This document shows positions 23,901 to 38,900 of a stretch of DNA of 64,000 nucleotides, one piece after another. This stretch comes from Endomychus coccineus. Taxonomy: Eukaryota; Arthropoda; Insecta; Coleoptera; Endomychidae. The stretch lies in the NCBI GenBank assembly GCA_958510875.1, contig OY294069.1, positions 162,625,111 through 162,689,110 on the forward strand. Reading direction: 5' to 3'. The translations under genes were made by a program, and so were the position numbers. The notes under the pieces are model-generated. The model was not told the origin of the DNA. It worked only from the letters and a program-made list of their open reading frames with translations, and did not search any database. Positions within the stretch are counted from its first letter, which is position 1. Each line of letters starts with the position of its first letter.

Positions 23901-26900
23901 GGCGGGTTATTAAATAAATTATATTTTTTTATATAGGAGAGTATACTACGTCATTTTTCGAGGAAAGTAGTAATGAAATTAAATATTATCGAAATGCCGA
24001 TATGCATAATATAATTTTCTGCGGAGTTCGTCGGTTGCCCCAGGGAACAACCTGTATATATAAAAAAATATGATTTATTAATTTCTCATACAAATCTACT
24101 GTTCTTGATGAAATATTTTCAAGTATACCCTCTTTCCCACCCCTTAAAGCAAATAAGTACCGATCTTGATGAAATGTTGCATAGTTAACCTTTAAAACAA
24201 TAGGAAAGCCACTGTCTAATTTTGGTGCTACTTTTGGGAAGACAACTCAACAATAATTCATTAGCATCACCCCAGTTATTCAGAAATGTTCATGAAATTG
24301 TCAAGTAGCTCATAGAAAGTGTGATTTTGAATTATGAATTTACTTACGTTCAATTTTGAGCATCATACTGGATTCTGCTCGCTTTACTTCATTTTCGAAG
24401 GCACATTTGTAGGTGCCACGATCGGATGGTAAAAGTTGATTTCCATTGGGTCTAGCTTTTCCACTGAATTTCAGAATGCTTTCAACACTATGCGCGCCAT
24501 TATTACTTTCTGAGTAATCGGTCCTTACTTCATACATGTTGGCGTCGGCCGTCAGTTCTTCGTCATCTTTCAACCATTTGACGATTGGCTTCGGCTTCCC
24601 CTCGGCGATACACTTCGCAATGAAGTTACTGTCCCCAACGCGTTTTGTTTCCAATAATTTTAGTTTGCGCTTGAAAGTGGGCGCCTGGTGAACTTCCAAA
24701 TTGACTGATGCCATGTCGCCCGGTCCCAATTCGTTCGTGGCTTGACAGTTGTAAACGCCCTCGGTTCCTAAATTGGCATTGGAGATTGTGTATTTGGTGC
24801 CTGTAGCGAGAATGGTAGGTTGTCCGTCGCTGCCGATTCTGAACCAACGATACTGAGGAGCTGGCCAACCAGGTGGCGTTGCTGTGCACGTTAACGTTAC
24901 AGTGGCGCCTTCAGTTACAATCGGTTTATCCGGCATTATTCGAGCTCGACCAGGTTTGTGACGAATCAAGAGTGCAATGGAAGCATTTCCGATTTTTTCG
25001 GTCCTTCGAGCCGGAATCGTACTCGGCGCTATGATGTTCACGGCCCTGCAAATATAAGTTCCGGAATTTTCAGCAGTTACGTGATTCAATCGGAGTATAT
25101 CGCCCGACTGACGGAAATCCGGTTTTCCGTCTTTGACCCATTCGATTGTCATCGGACTGGGGTTTGCGGTGACGTTGCATTTGATGTTGACGGGCTCGCC
25201 TTCCTCTGCCTCTTTTGTTTTCGCCTCGAGCGTGACCATCGGAGCATACAAGACGTCTAATACGATTTCCTTTTCTCCGACTTTACCCAAGCCGTTATCA
25301 GCGCTGCAGGTATACTTTCCCGCGTCCTGGATACTGACGCGGTGAATAACGTGGTTGTTCGAGGAACTGATAGCGCGTCCATTTCGGGTCCATCGCACAC
25401 TGTGTACCTTTGGTTTAGCGTCGACTGAGCACTGTAAAGAGGTCTGAGAATCACGTTCTACCCGCAGGGGATTTTCTGGACCAACTTCAACGCGTGGGAA
25501 ATCTGGAATTAAATTGAATTCATTATTACAAATAGTATTTCACACCACAGATTAGCATTATGTCACAAATCTTGTCACCCTTAGATTTAACTAGAGTGTT
25601 ACGAGTGATAGAGATGAATAATTTGATGATAAACCAAGTGATTCATAAACACATTCAGATTTGATTGTTCATTGGACCTAACTCTATACACTAATTAAAA
25701 TACTCAAGTGAAACTATGGATCTTCAAATTATAAATTAATGATTGAATTGTTGTATTATGATATGATGTATAATTGATTGATAAACTTGTTGATACAATG
25801 AAAAACTCTGATATAATGATTTACTTTACAATTACATTCTACAACTTGAACTTTCAGGGGATGTACCTAAGCCGTATGCAGAATTCACCAATAAAAATGA
25901 TCTTAATAATAAATATTGGGAAAGATGCCATTCTAACATCTTGAGACCATCTGATTTGAGATTACTACAATTATGCTAAGGGTTGTTGACCGGGTTTTTC
26001 TGATTATAGTAGGTAAAGAAATGTACCAACACACAAAGTAATGAACCAAATAAAAACCATTAGACCCAGGTCAATAACACTGTGCATAATAGGTATTAGG
26101 CAAATATCGTAAACATATAAATTCTTGGTAATTCATTTATTATATATCTAATTAAATTTTAATATTTAAATATCTATTAGTTTATTTATGTCCTCAACAA
26201 ATACTATTTGGTAATAATAATGTAAACAACGGGTTACCTTCAGCTGGAGATAAATCGGAATTTAATAAATTGCTTTTTCGTTTATACATTTCCATCCCTT
26301 CCAAATTACCTAGACATTTGTCTGTACTTTGTTTTAAAAGTGAAAAACTTGAAAAATGATGTGACCTGTATTCAAAATACGTTCAGCTACAGATGATTTT
26401 TCACCATTATTTTTCTTTATATGGACAAAATGTTCCTTATAACGAGTTAAAATGTTCATTCTAGTTTGACTCACAGAGTATTTTGAACACGACTCACAAT
26501 TGATTTTGTAAATCCCGGATTTGTCGAAATCGGAAACTTTATCAAAGGTGTTGCCTAAACTGTGTTTTAGCTTGTTCTTACATCTATAAACTGATGGTTG
26601 TATTGCAAATTTAAGAACAAAACTAAAGAATTTATTAATTACTGAAGAATGGTAAGTGAAACTTTTAAATTTTATTGAAGTATTTGAACGTAATGGCTCT
26701 AATACGGATAGTTGGCTATGTTCCAATTTCCTTTTTTAATTAGAAATTAAATTATTGATCAAAGATTTATGGTAACCATTGGCCAACGCAATTTGCTAAA
26801 GTTTCTGAACTTCGTTGTTATAATTTTGCTAGCTCAAAGGGAGCTATTTTAGATCTAAATGGTGTAGCTGAATCCGTCAGAGTATACCTATTTGTTTGAG

Positions 26901-29900
26901 TGAGTTTTCTGTCGAAATCGAAGTGATTACGATCATTTATAATGTTAGTATCAAGGAAAGGAAGCTGATTATCTGTTTCTATTTCGACAGTGAATCTCAG
27001 TGAATCAAATTGGATATTAAGCATGTTCAAAAAGCCATGTAAATCAAAATATTTACTTGTAATCGCGAAAATGTCAACATATCTATACCAAACTTTTGGA
27101 AACTGGCACAGTGTGTTTTATCATTTAGTTTACTCTGATGATGGCTACTTGGTCGAAAGGTTCTCAGTACTTTAATAGTATTTTTAGTGGATAAGGGTGA
27201 TTATTTGTCATCAATAATAAAAAAAGAATATAAACATGTGCATCTAACAGATATACAGTAATAGTGATATCATCAAATTGAATACATCACAATTATATAA
27301 GCTACTGGAAATATATGACGAGGTATGTGTCCATTCACATGCCTATAGCAAATGATCATTTAAATTAAAATTATCAGACTGCAAATAACATTTTCATGTT
27401 ATTATTTCCCTGGCAGTAATATGATTGTTTGGAATATCACCAACCAAAAAAGGCTCGTCAATAAAATAAATGATATAAGGTAAAATGCTTTTTATGTAGA
27501 ATTTGCACTAACATTTTGTAAGTACGGTAATCGAAAAAGTTCCTCTATTTAAGCTTCAGATAGGTTGACGGTAGATTCTTTCATATAACCTACTTTTATT
27601 TTATTTCAGAACGGCATAATCATCTCCAGGATTTATTCCAAAATCCTCTCTCTGGTTTTATAATGAATTCGAAGCGTTGATGTTTAGTTTTCATTTGTTG
27701 GAATCTTGAAAATTAAAGCAAACAGTACGTTCAGGAAGAATTGTTACAGTAAATTTATCCTTCTTTATCGTTTCCAATTAGAATGAAGTCGCTATAAATT
27801 GCTAATAGTTAAGAGAAAGTAATTAAGAAGAAAAAGGACACTTTCTTCTATTCGTTTACTTAAGCCGCTAGTGCTGTAATTGCAATTATATGAAAGAAAT
27901 TCGAACAGTTCTACTTATATTTAAAGTTTCTCCAATTCGATTCTAATGAAGCGGAATCATTTGCATTTTACGCTAAGATGGACTTATATCTTGAGTAGGA
28001 GTCGATGTTTTACTAATTGGAATCAGTTTTTTCTTCGAATCTGTCATATGCTGCAAAAAACGTTCTTTGAATAACTTATAGCAATTAGCGAAGTCAATGG
28101 CTTCATGAACAGACGTAAAATTCTCCAATGAAAACTTCTTACGGATATCGACAGACAACCTCTGAAGAAATATGTTATTTCCTTGGCTAATACCCTGACG
28201 GATAGAGAATTACAAAAAAATATTCGTTAACTCCGAAAAGTATTGAAGATATCAACAACTTAAATTACTGCAGGATGTGAACAAAAGAGTTGCCCGTTTG
28301 TTGACAGTTATTGTTCTTATCACACATTAATGGTGCCTTCTTTCGATTGTCTATGAAACTAAAACTATATTCGCGAGCAGATTCTCTTCAAAGAAGTTAC
28401 TCATTCTTAGTCGTGTAGATAGATGCTCTTTCGTGCAGATTTGTAATATCTAGAAATCCTATAAACGCGGGAGTAGGATATACTGTATCATCAAAACAAT
28501 ACCGGTAATCCATTGAGCTTACAGATAGGAATTATTTATGTTCTTCGATGTAGGTACTTAGAAAACAAACGCAAAAATAGACGGCAAATCCTAAATCGAT
28601 GACATGACTATAAGGAGAATGCTTTTAAGAAAATGTTATTTTACGTAATATATATGTCTTTTGTTACCGAAGCACAAACACTCTGTTACTCTTATCTACT
28701 AAGGATTATCCTGTTGGTAAAACTGATAAGTAAATGTCGAATCATGTTATAGATGTAATTGAGTTAGAATTCTACACTCATTCATCATCACATAAATCAA
28801 CTATGATGTGTTATCCTCGGAAAATACGTATTTCTGATTTAAGTTTCTGCGAAACATTCCATTGATATAGAAGAGGGATGAATAAAGTTCAACATGGATG
28901 AACTCTTCCCCTTATATGAGACAAAGCGGGATTAGGTTACTATTAATATGAACGCACAAAATGACACTGGAATAACTTCTGATGATTTATAGGATGAGAA
29001 ACACAAGCAGGTTTCCTTGGAGGGGCCAACTGGGGCTGTCATTGAGTTTACAATTCTGTTTCATGGGCATCAATAATTGTGGAAAGGACAACAGGCCAAA
29101 TTGATTGGAGATTCATAATTGTAAACTGGCTTTTCATAGAGCTTTCATTAGGAACTGGCATTACGGACAGTGATATCCTTCAAAATCCAGCAGCTCATAC
29201 TTAGTCCACGGGGAAACTAGAGCCCTTACCGAAGATTCATCTATCAAGGAGGACCTTGTACCCAAAAGGTTCAGTAAAGTACCTTGGAGTTATTCTCGAT
29301 GCTAAACTGAGTTGGAAAATGCACCTGGAAACCCGAGTGAAGAAAGCCGTTGCATCCTTATGGGCATCCAGAAGAGGCTTGACAAACACATGGTTCTATG
29401 GCCTCGGGTTCTGCACTGGATTTACACGGCCATGATCCACCCAATTATGACCTACGCAGTCGTTATGTGGTGGCCGGCGAAGGAAACGGTTATGTCCCGT
29501 CTGGCGTTGGACAAGGCTCAGCAGCTCGGATGCGTCGGGATAACGGGAGGTCCTGGTGGGGATCGTCCTCCTACAGATTCACATTGAAACAGTGGCTGTG
29601 GGTACGGCATTATACGCTGTCGGTCTGTGCCTCGCGGTCATGGCAAAATATGGGATTGGGCTGCTGGAAGCTGCCCGATCTTCCGACTGAAGTAGGATGC
29701 GATAACGCCTGTTGTGAGATTCCAAACACCAGACGTTCTCATAACCCAGAGGATGGACTGGGAGAACGAGGATTCCGGATCACTTCCGCCAGATGACCCA
29801 GGTTGTAGTAGATGCACGGAGAGACGGACGAAACTGCCTCTCATATCTTTGTAGAATGTCCAACACTGGCTTTTCTTAAGGCTACAGCACCACGGCAGCG

Positions 29901-32900
29901 CGTACATGCTGCTTGAGAACATAAGAGACATCGGTCCATGCAGAATCTTAGCCTTCGGCGCTGCCTTAGGCCTGCTGGACACAAAGCACACCATGGACCC
30001 AATCAAGCGGTCTAAGTATTCTGGACTTGTCAGACCCCGTTTTGATTGATTGATTGATTGACTTTCTCAATTTCCTTAAATGCTACTACTTGCATTGACA
30101 TATTTCATACTAAAGGTAATAATGACGGTGTTGTAGATCAGAAAAAACATTTTATATGTTCAAATCGGGCAAGACTGAAAATTTTTATTTCTCTCCTTTG
30201 GAAAATTTCGATTTCTAGAAGACTCAAAGATAAGACTAGATGCTGACGTCTTACTAACAATTACAAGTGACTTTCTCAGGGCAGACTGGAATTTATTCTG
30301 AGGCTCAGAACTAATTCACGCCTGCCCTGAAGGATGCCATCTGTCATGTTTGGACACAAGTCTGCGTACCTCCCGCTATTCAGGATTCATGAGTATACCA
30401 ACAGTTGGTTCCTTTCGTAAAAGGATGAACTTTACCTTGTATCCACTCTTCTTTGATTTCAAACTGAGTTTGGAAGTTCTGAACATGACTACCAGTCGTT
30501 ATCCTTCCACCAAAGTTTTATGCCTTCCTGAGATTCATCTTTGCTTATATTCGGCACAGCCTGTTTCGCAGTTCTCTGTATAGCTTATTGATCCTGGACA
30601 GATTCATCAGCAGGTAGCATCAGCAACTTTGTTCACATTCTTTCGTCATTTGAGTTTTACTTCATGAATATTTGGATGAACTTAATACTTGTTTTTGTTA
30701 ATCTCCAAATCAGTTTGTTTCCAAGAGGAATCGAATTTTTCGGAACTACAACGAAGCATCAAAGTATAATCAACGCTATAGATACCATTCAGCGCACCGC
30801 TTCAATTAGGACAGCCTGTACATGTACATATAGTTTCCGATAATGAATTTCCTAACTTGTCACTTTGACAAACACTACGGGAACACTCAAATTGTTAACG
30901 ACAATAAAACTAATAGTAGGTTTATTTATAGAGACACAAGCCACTTGAAATATATTGGAATTCTTTCAAAACTGAATAAATCCAACAATTCCATGTGCTT
31001 TCAACGGTTAATAATCTATTATATGTCCTGAAGCTGTCAATATCACGTCAAAGAACTGAAGAGCTCTATTGTCCGACGAACTGTTATTTTGTGTGAGCTC
31101 TCTGCACCCAGTAAAAACGAAATTGGAGCTTTGCCTCAGACAAAATTTTCCGTCAATTCAATTCTAGCTGAATTGATTAAACGTATCTTCGGAGTAGTAT
31201 ATTAAATAATAGTAACGGTTGAATAACGAATGTTGAGATGTTAGAATTAATTAGAATAAATTTCCCTAACGGTTACAAATTAAACTAGTTCATTTTGTCG
31301 TATCGCTGGAAGCGCAAACGTTCAGAAACGTTTAATTAATCCTCTGATTCACATTATTTGTAGATCCGTTCGTAAAGCGAGACTTCAGTCGTTGTTTTGG
31401 GTTAATTCATTTTGCTCGTATCTCCATTGGTCGGAAAAAATGGTTGTCGATGTCAGTTAACCAGTAATGGCTTGTCGTATTTCATGTTTTTCGTCATAAT
31501 TACATAGTTTCTTGGTATACAATTGTGATAAATCTTGCTTGCAATTTATTTCAATCCGAGAACCATTAGTTGTATCGATAATTCATGAAAAATAACTGAT
31601 AAACTCCAGAAAAGTCAATAGTTATAAGTTTATCCTTTACATAAGTAATGAGATAGTAAGTAATGTGATTATTTTCGACCATTTCTTCCCAACATACTTT
31701 CCAAATTGTTTATTATTAGTAAAATTTTTTAAAAAATTCACTTACATTCAATATATAAAATTATTTATAATCATATGGCTTCATTTCATTAAAGTAAAAT
31801 AAAAATATACATGTTCAACAATTGAAATTCAGGAAGCTACAAAGTGTTTATTCTAATAGTGAGGAATATGTAACTTTAAATAATAAATTGGTAAAAAAAT
31901 CTAAAGTTACATATTCCTCACCATTAGAATAACTACTTTGTAGGTTGCTTAATTTCAATTGTTGAACATGTATATTACATAAATAAAAAATTAAATTTTA
32001 CATATAAAACTTTAATTATCTGGAAATGAAGCCATATGATTATAAGTAATTTTATACAGGGTGTTTCAAAAAAAGATGGCCCCGTTGCTAGGACAGGTAG
32101 AACACTGAAAGATGAGTGCTTTATTAGTTATACTAAGTAAAAAATTTTCGTAACCACATCTGTATTCAAGATACAGGGTGTTATAAGAAAAAATTTTAAA
32201 GACATTTTTAACGATTATGTCTAAACTACTGGCAGCATTGTAATGAAATTTGGTATGAATATGTTTTGGAATCTCAACACATCGCATGAATTTATTTTTA
32301 TATCTGACTCTCATAGAGGGCGCTAATTACACGGTTCATACCGAGTAGTTTTAATCATAACTTTTTTGAGGTTAGATTTTCTAATTCAAATTTTACCTCA
32401 AATTAAACACCATTCAATTTTACACAAAAATGTTAATCCTGGTAAAACTTGATACTGTGTACCGTTTTCGGGATATTTTGATTTGAAAATGAGTAAATAA
32501 CTGATGCTGATATAAAGTAAAAACAACTACCAATTCATCAAAAACCAAAACAATATACTAAAGCTGAAGCTATTAATTAAACGAAGAATCACATAAAATT
32601 GAAATAAATTTTTATAAAAACATGAAATATTCAATCAGTTAGAGTAAATGTCCTCAGTTTTCACGAATACACAATTCTATCCTTTTTTCTAAAGAATACT
32701 AAACAGTTCTAAACGGTTGAGGATCAGCTATGAGGTCATTAAAGTGTCGTTGAATTCTGTCTTGCCACTCGTGATGTAGAATAGACTTTTTCCTTAACAT
32801 ACGACCAAACTGTGTAGTCCAAAGGATTGAAATCGCATGAACGTGAAGGTCAATGAATCGGAGCTCCTGCACCTCTACCAATTCATCGATTCAGATAATG

Positions 32901-35900
32901 GTTACTTAACCAATTACGACAACTTCTATCAAAAAAGAGAGACCTTCGCTCGTTTAGCGTTAAATCTTCTAATATGTCGAATAAATTTTCTAAAAAGTGG
33001 AGTTACACGTTACCATTTAAATTTCCAGAAAGAATGTGATAACTAATTAATTTTGTTACCTAATGTTTTTTTTTCAGGGCAGTCACGATGACACTTGGGC
33101 TTGACAACCCATTGTATCTTGCCGCACCACTTTCTCGGGCCATTGGAAAAATTCCGCAGTAGCTGGATTCGAACCCGCGACTGGCGGCCGCAGTGATTAG
33201 AAGATCGATGTTTCTACCACTGAGCTACCTGCCCCTTACCTAATGTTACTGCCCAAACATTAATTTTAGACGAGTGTTGGTAATGTGGATTGGGATTGAG
33301 GACTGTTCTTCCTTGTAAAGTTGTACAAAAATCCACTCTAACCGATCTGGCTCTCAGATCGTCTGGCAGGGGCTCTTGAACTTGTCTGTAGTGATAAGGA
33401 TGTAGCCGATGCTTCTTAAGAATTCTCCAAGTACCTACTTACAGCAAACGTATTTGTTTGTCGTGCCATATTCCTTACGCTAATTGTTGGATCTAGATCA
33501 ACTAAATCTAAAATGATATTCTCTTTCTGAATGGTTCTTGTTGTTCTGGGCATACCAGAATTATTTTTTTTTGGTGTCACATTCCCAGTTTCTCGATAAC
33601 GTCGTTCCACAGCTCTAAACTTTTTTTTATTTCGTATATTTCTTCTGGGAAATTTTTCTGCATAACGCGTAACAACTGCACTAGCGTTAACTATCAATAA
33701 ATGTCAGTTTTCCATGGCTAACTCAGACATAACTATTTTGAGGTTTGCGACGACCTTTTTTTACTGAGGACGTTTTGAACAGTTACTCTATCTGATTGAA
33801 TATTTCATGTTTTTATTAAAACTTATTCTAATTCTTAGTATGCTTCTTCGTTCAATCAATAACTTTAGCATTAGAATAATGTTATTGTTTTTGGTTTATA
33901 ATAAATTGATAATTGTTTTTTACTTATACCAGCATCAGTTATTACTTCATTATTTTCAAATCAAAATATTCCGAAAACGGTACACGGTATCGAGTTTTAC
34001 CAAGAGTACCTTTTTTGTGTAAAATTGAATGGTGTTAAATTTGAATCAGAAAATCTAACCTCGTAAAAGTTATGATTAAAACTACTCGGTATGAACCGTG
34101 TAATTAGCTCCCTTTATGAGAGTCAGATATAAAAATGAATTCATGCGATGTGTCAGCTTCCAAAACATATTCATACCAAATTTCATTACAATGTTGTCCG
34201 TTGTTTCGACATAATCGTAAACATGGTCTTTAAATTTTTTTTACAACACCCTGTATTTTGAATACGGATGCGGTAAAGCACTTATCTTTCAGTGTTCTAC
34301 CTATCCTAGCAACAGGGCCACCTTTTTGAAGTGACAACGTCTTATAATTCGATGGAGCCGGCTGCACGAACGAGAAAACATGACTCATGCGGCGTTACCT
34401 CGCTCTGATGCGTTCCATTTAAGCATGCGGCGTTACCTCGCTCTAAGGCGTTCCATTTAAGGCTTGAAGTGCAAGCGATAGCGTCTCCTACTTGAGTGAG
34501 CGATGCGTCCGCGTGGACAGCTGCTATACAAAATAATAAATTTACATGTTTTCGTCAAGTGCAGTGAAAAGTGAATGTGGTGTCAATTGTTTATAGCAAC
34601 GATAATTGCGGCGATAAAGGTAATGATTCTTTCGATATTAAATATATGTTCAGTGATATATTGTCGAATATTCGTGCTTCCATCATTAAAATAAATAGCA
34701 TAGGTCCGCTAGTGCAGCGATTGTAGGTTATGCTATAATTGACAAAACTATAACAATAAGTTAACAGAACTATTTCACGATGAGTAAAAAATCAATTGCT
34801 TTACTATTCGATCGAAATAATTATCGAGCGTAGCTATGATTTCAAAAAATTAAAACGTAAATGTTAAATCTTCCACATATCATAACAACGTGTCTGAAAT
34901 GACAGGTAGGACCAGCCAGCCGTCAAAGGGAACAATTTTCTCCTATATCAAACACATTGAGGCGGGCTTTTTAAAAGCTAAATTGACATAATTGTATTTA
35001 TGCGTACTGTCTTTGATTTTGTAGATAAATGGTTTAATAGTGGACTGTAATAAATTTGACGTTACCGCTTTGTTGGTTTAAAACGTACTGACTGCTTGCC
35101 TAGGTACAAAGACCTAAACTGTACAGTCGTGTACAAAATTTATTTAAACTTATTTGTACATAACCCCCAACCTTGAAAGGCTGGCTTTCAAAAATGTTAT
35201 CCTAATACTAAAATATGAAAATCTATATACATTTTGACAATGATATTCATGAAAGTCTTAACTAAACTTAAGTACTAAAGGTCGTACCAAAAAAAAAATT
35301 ATACTTATTTAACATCGATCATACATAACAAACTATAACTCATTTCTTAATCTAGACATTTATTCAAATGTCAATGGGTAGAACGGCTACTTGCGAGGTA
35401 GCGCGCTTTATTTCACCTGTTGGTGTTTTAATACACACCACACGCACTACACCATCACTGCCGAGATGCACTTTTGTGATACGACCAAGTTTCCAACAGA
35501 ATGGTTGTAAGTTGCTGTCTTTTATGAGAACTAACGAATCCTTCTTGATGTCCTGGACGATACCTCTCCCCTTCTGTCAGCATTATAGTTCAGAGATGTA
35601 TTCTCTGTGCCAACGAGTCCAAAAATGTTGTTTAATTTGCTCTACAAGTTGGTAATGTGAGAGACGGTTCACTGGAATGTTGGCGATGCTGGGCTCAATA
35701 ATGGACGTCACAGGTCTTCCAATAAGAAAATGTCCGGGTGAAAGAGGTTGATAATCAGAAGGATCGTTGGACATTGGAGAGATTGGACGGGAATTTAATA
35801 TACCTTCAATTTCAGAGATGATTGTTGAAAATTGTTCTAAGGTTGTTGATGCATTGGCTAAAACTCTTTTTAAATGGTGCTTTGTTGATTTAACACCTGC

Positions 35901-38900
35901 TTCCCACAATCCTCCGAAGTTAGGAGAATATGCGGGTATGAAATGCCATTTGATTCCGCGGTTTATTAATTGTTCGCTTAATTCAGTTTGATTAACTTGC
36001 AAGAGCTGTCCTAATTCTTTAAGCTCTGAACTGGCCTTCACAAATGTTTTGCCATTGTCTGAAAATATATCAGTGGGTTGTCCACGTCTGGCTATGAATC
36101 TGCGCAATGCCAATAAAAAGGTATCTGTCGTTAAATCTGTTACTACTTCTAAGTGTAACGCCTTTACACTCATACACACAAACAATGCAATATAACATTT
36201 GAAAGTTTTCTGCCCTCTTCCTTTTCGTTGACGGACAAAAAATGGACCAGCGAAATCTGTACCAGTTTTTATAAATGGATAACTCTGTTGAATACGTGCT
36301 GAGGGCAAATTTCCCATAAAGGGTGTAACAAACTTTGGGTTTGCCTTAAAACATTTCATACATTTACGTACTAGTTTTTTTGATGTTGAACGTCCGCCTA
36401 TAATCCAAAATTTCTGCCTGGCTATATATAATGTATGTTGTGGCCCTGCATGATAATTGCGTAAATGTTCATACCTTAAAATCAAGGTAGAGAGATTGGA
36501 ATTTGAGTGTAAAAGTATAGGATGAATTTGATCCCAAGGCAGTTTAGAATTTTGAATTCTACCCCCAACCCTAAGGATACCGTCGGAGTCAAGAAAAGGA
36601 TTAAAATGAATCAATTTATTCTTATTCGGTAGTTTACCGTGTATTTTTAAATCATTGATTTCCTTGCTGAATGTTGAATCTTGTGAAAGTTTTATTATGC
36701 AATTAAACGCATCACTCACGTCTGCAACGGATAATTTGTCAACATGACGATTGCTTTTAATTTTCTGCTTACAATTGTGAATGAAACGGCGACAATGGGC
36801 AACTACTCGTTTCAATTTAGTGAGCGATGAAGCATTTGATATAAGATCATGATTTAATGATGTGAGCAGCACAGTGTTGACTAATAATTTTCTTTCTGGT
36901 AATTCCCCATCTGGAATTAAAACTGCCGATGTTCGCCATGAGTCCTTTGGTTCCGAAAGCCAACACGGTCCTTTCCACCAAAGTGTAGACTGATTCAATT
37001 CTTGGAATTGCATACCACGTGATATAATATCTGCGGGGTTCTCATGTGTACGTACATGAGACCAATTGTCAATGTTAGAAATATTTTGAATTTCCGAAAT
37101 TCGGTTTGCTACAAAAATATGGAATAGTCGTGATCGGTTCTTTAGCCATGCTAGAACAACTTGAGAATCTGTCCAATAAAAGCACGAAATATTTCTGAAT
37201 GTAAGGGATGACTCAATTTTTTGCATTAATCGCGCTAAAACTAAAGCTCCACATAATTCAAGACGTGGTACTGTGAGAGTTTTTAGAGGTGCCACTCGCC
37301 CCTTTGAGCAAACTAAATTGACCGATATTTCATTTTCACTATTTATACATCTAGCATATATACATGCGCCATATGCGCTCTGAGACGCATCCGAAAAGCC
37401 ATGGAGCTCTACGAAAACGGGATTTTTACAAAATGCTAATCTTGGAATTGAAATTTTCTCTAAATATTGTAAATTTGACTTGAATACTAGCCATTTTGAT
37501 TTTAAATTATTTGGTACCTCATCGTCCCATCCAAGTTTAAGAGCCCATAATTCTTGCATTAATATTTTCATTATTGCGATTGCAGGAGCTAACAGTCCTA
37601 AGGGATCAAATGTTTTAGCGATGCTTGAAAGAATAGATCTCTTGGTGATTTTATTGTAATTAACTTGGCTACTTTTGAATTTTAGTTTGTCTGACACAAA
37701 TTCCCACTGCAAGCCTAATAATTTCATGTCTGTTGTTTCTCCTATATTAATATAATTAGATAACTGGTCATCATTTTGGACATTTTTTAGTACTTGTGGG
37801 TGGTTTGAACACCATTTTGTTAAATTAAAATGACCGTTTGCTATTATTTTCGATATTTGACTTATTAAATTAACGGCGCTTTCAATTGTATCAGTGCCGG
37901 AAATTAAGTCGTCTATGTAAAAATCTCGGGATATTATTTTTGACACAAGTGCAAATTTTGTGCTATTATCTTTCGCTAATTGTTTTATGCAACGCGTGGC
38001 TAAATACGGAGCAGAAGCAGTTCCGTATGTAACTGTATTTAATTCGTAAACCTCTAAGTCATGGCTTGGATCTTCGCGCCAAAAGATCCTTTGATATTTT
38101 CTTTGTTCCACTTGTACCTCTATTTGTCGATACATCTTGCAAATATCTGCAGTAAACACATAAGCGTGTTCCCTAAATCTAATTAAAATGGACATGAGGT
38201 CGTCCTGTACTGAACCGACATATTGAATGCTGTTCGTTGACAAACCGTTATCTGTAACAGCAGATCCGTCAAAAACTACCCTACATTTGGTTGTCAAGCT
38301 ATCCGATTTTAACACGGCATGATGAGGAAAATAATAACAATTTGTGTTATCAATGGGTTCTGTCTTTTTTGTCATATGCCCTAAGGTTTTATATTCGTTC
38401 ATGAACTGTATGTACGAATTTTTTAATGATGAATTGTGAGCAAATTTTTTCTCCAAGTTGATAAATCTACTTAGAGCACCGTCTACTGAGTTGCCTAAGT
38501 GAATAGGAGATTTTTTAAAAGGTATTTGAACTACAAATTTACCGTTGTGTTTTCGTGAGTATGTGGTTACGAAATGATTTTCACACTCCTGATCTTCAAT
38601 ACTAAGTTTAGGTTCATAGTCATAATTTTCTTCAACATTCCAAAATTTTTGAATGTCATTATGTAAATTTATGACTGACAAATTACAACTGGATATGATA
38701 TTATTTGAAGGTTTAAAATTTCCAGTGACTATCCAACCAAAATCGGAATTTTGCAGTATGGGTGAATTTTTTCCTAGATCAATTCTCTCTGGCCTTAATG
38801 TTTTCCAGAAAAGATTGGCGCCGAGAATCATATCAATGCTTGCAGGTTCAGCGAATTTAGGGTCTGCTAACTTTATATTGTATGGCACGTTGATATTGTC

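Noticed and set aside
24626..25345. ORFs in other frames over the four-Ig exon
   Set aside because: Shadows of the GC-richer ed exon.
33160..33235. tRNA gene on the minus strand
   Set aside because: Same SINE head as at 53.8 kb, within a 12-bp target duplication.
35368..35655. 95-codon plus-strand ORF
   Set aside because: Antisense to the conserved C-terminal tail of the BEL polyprotein.
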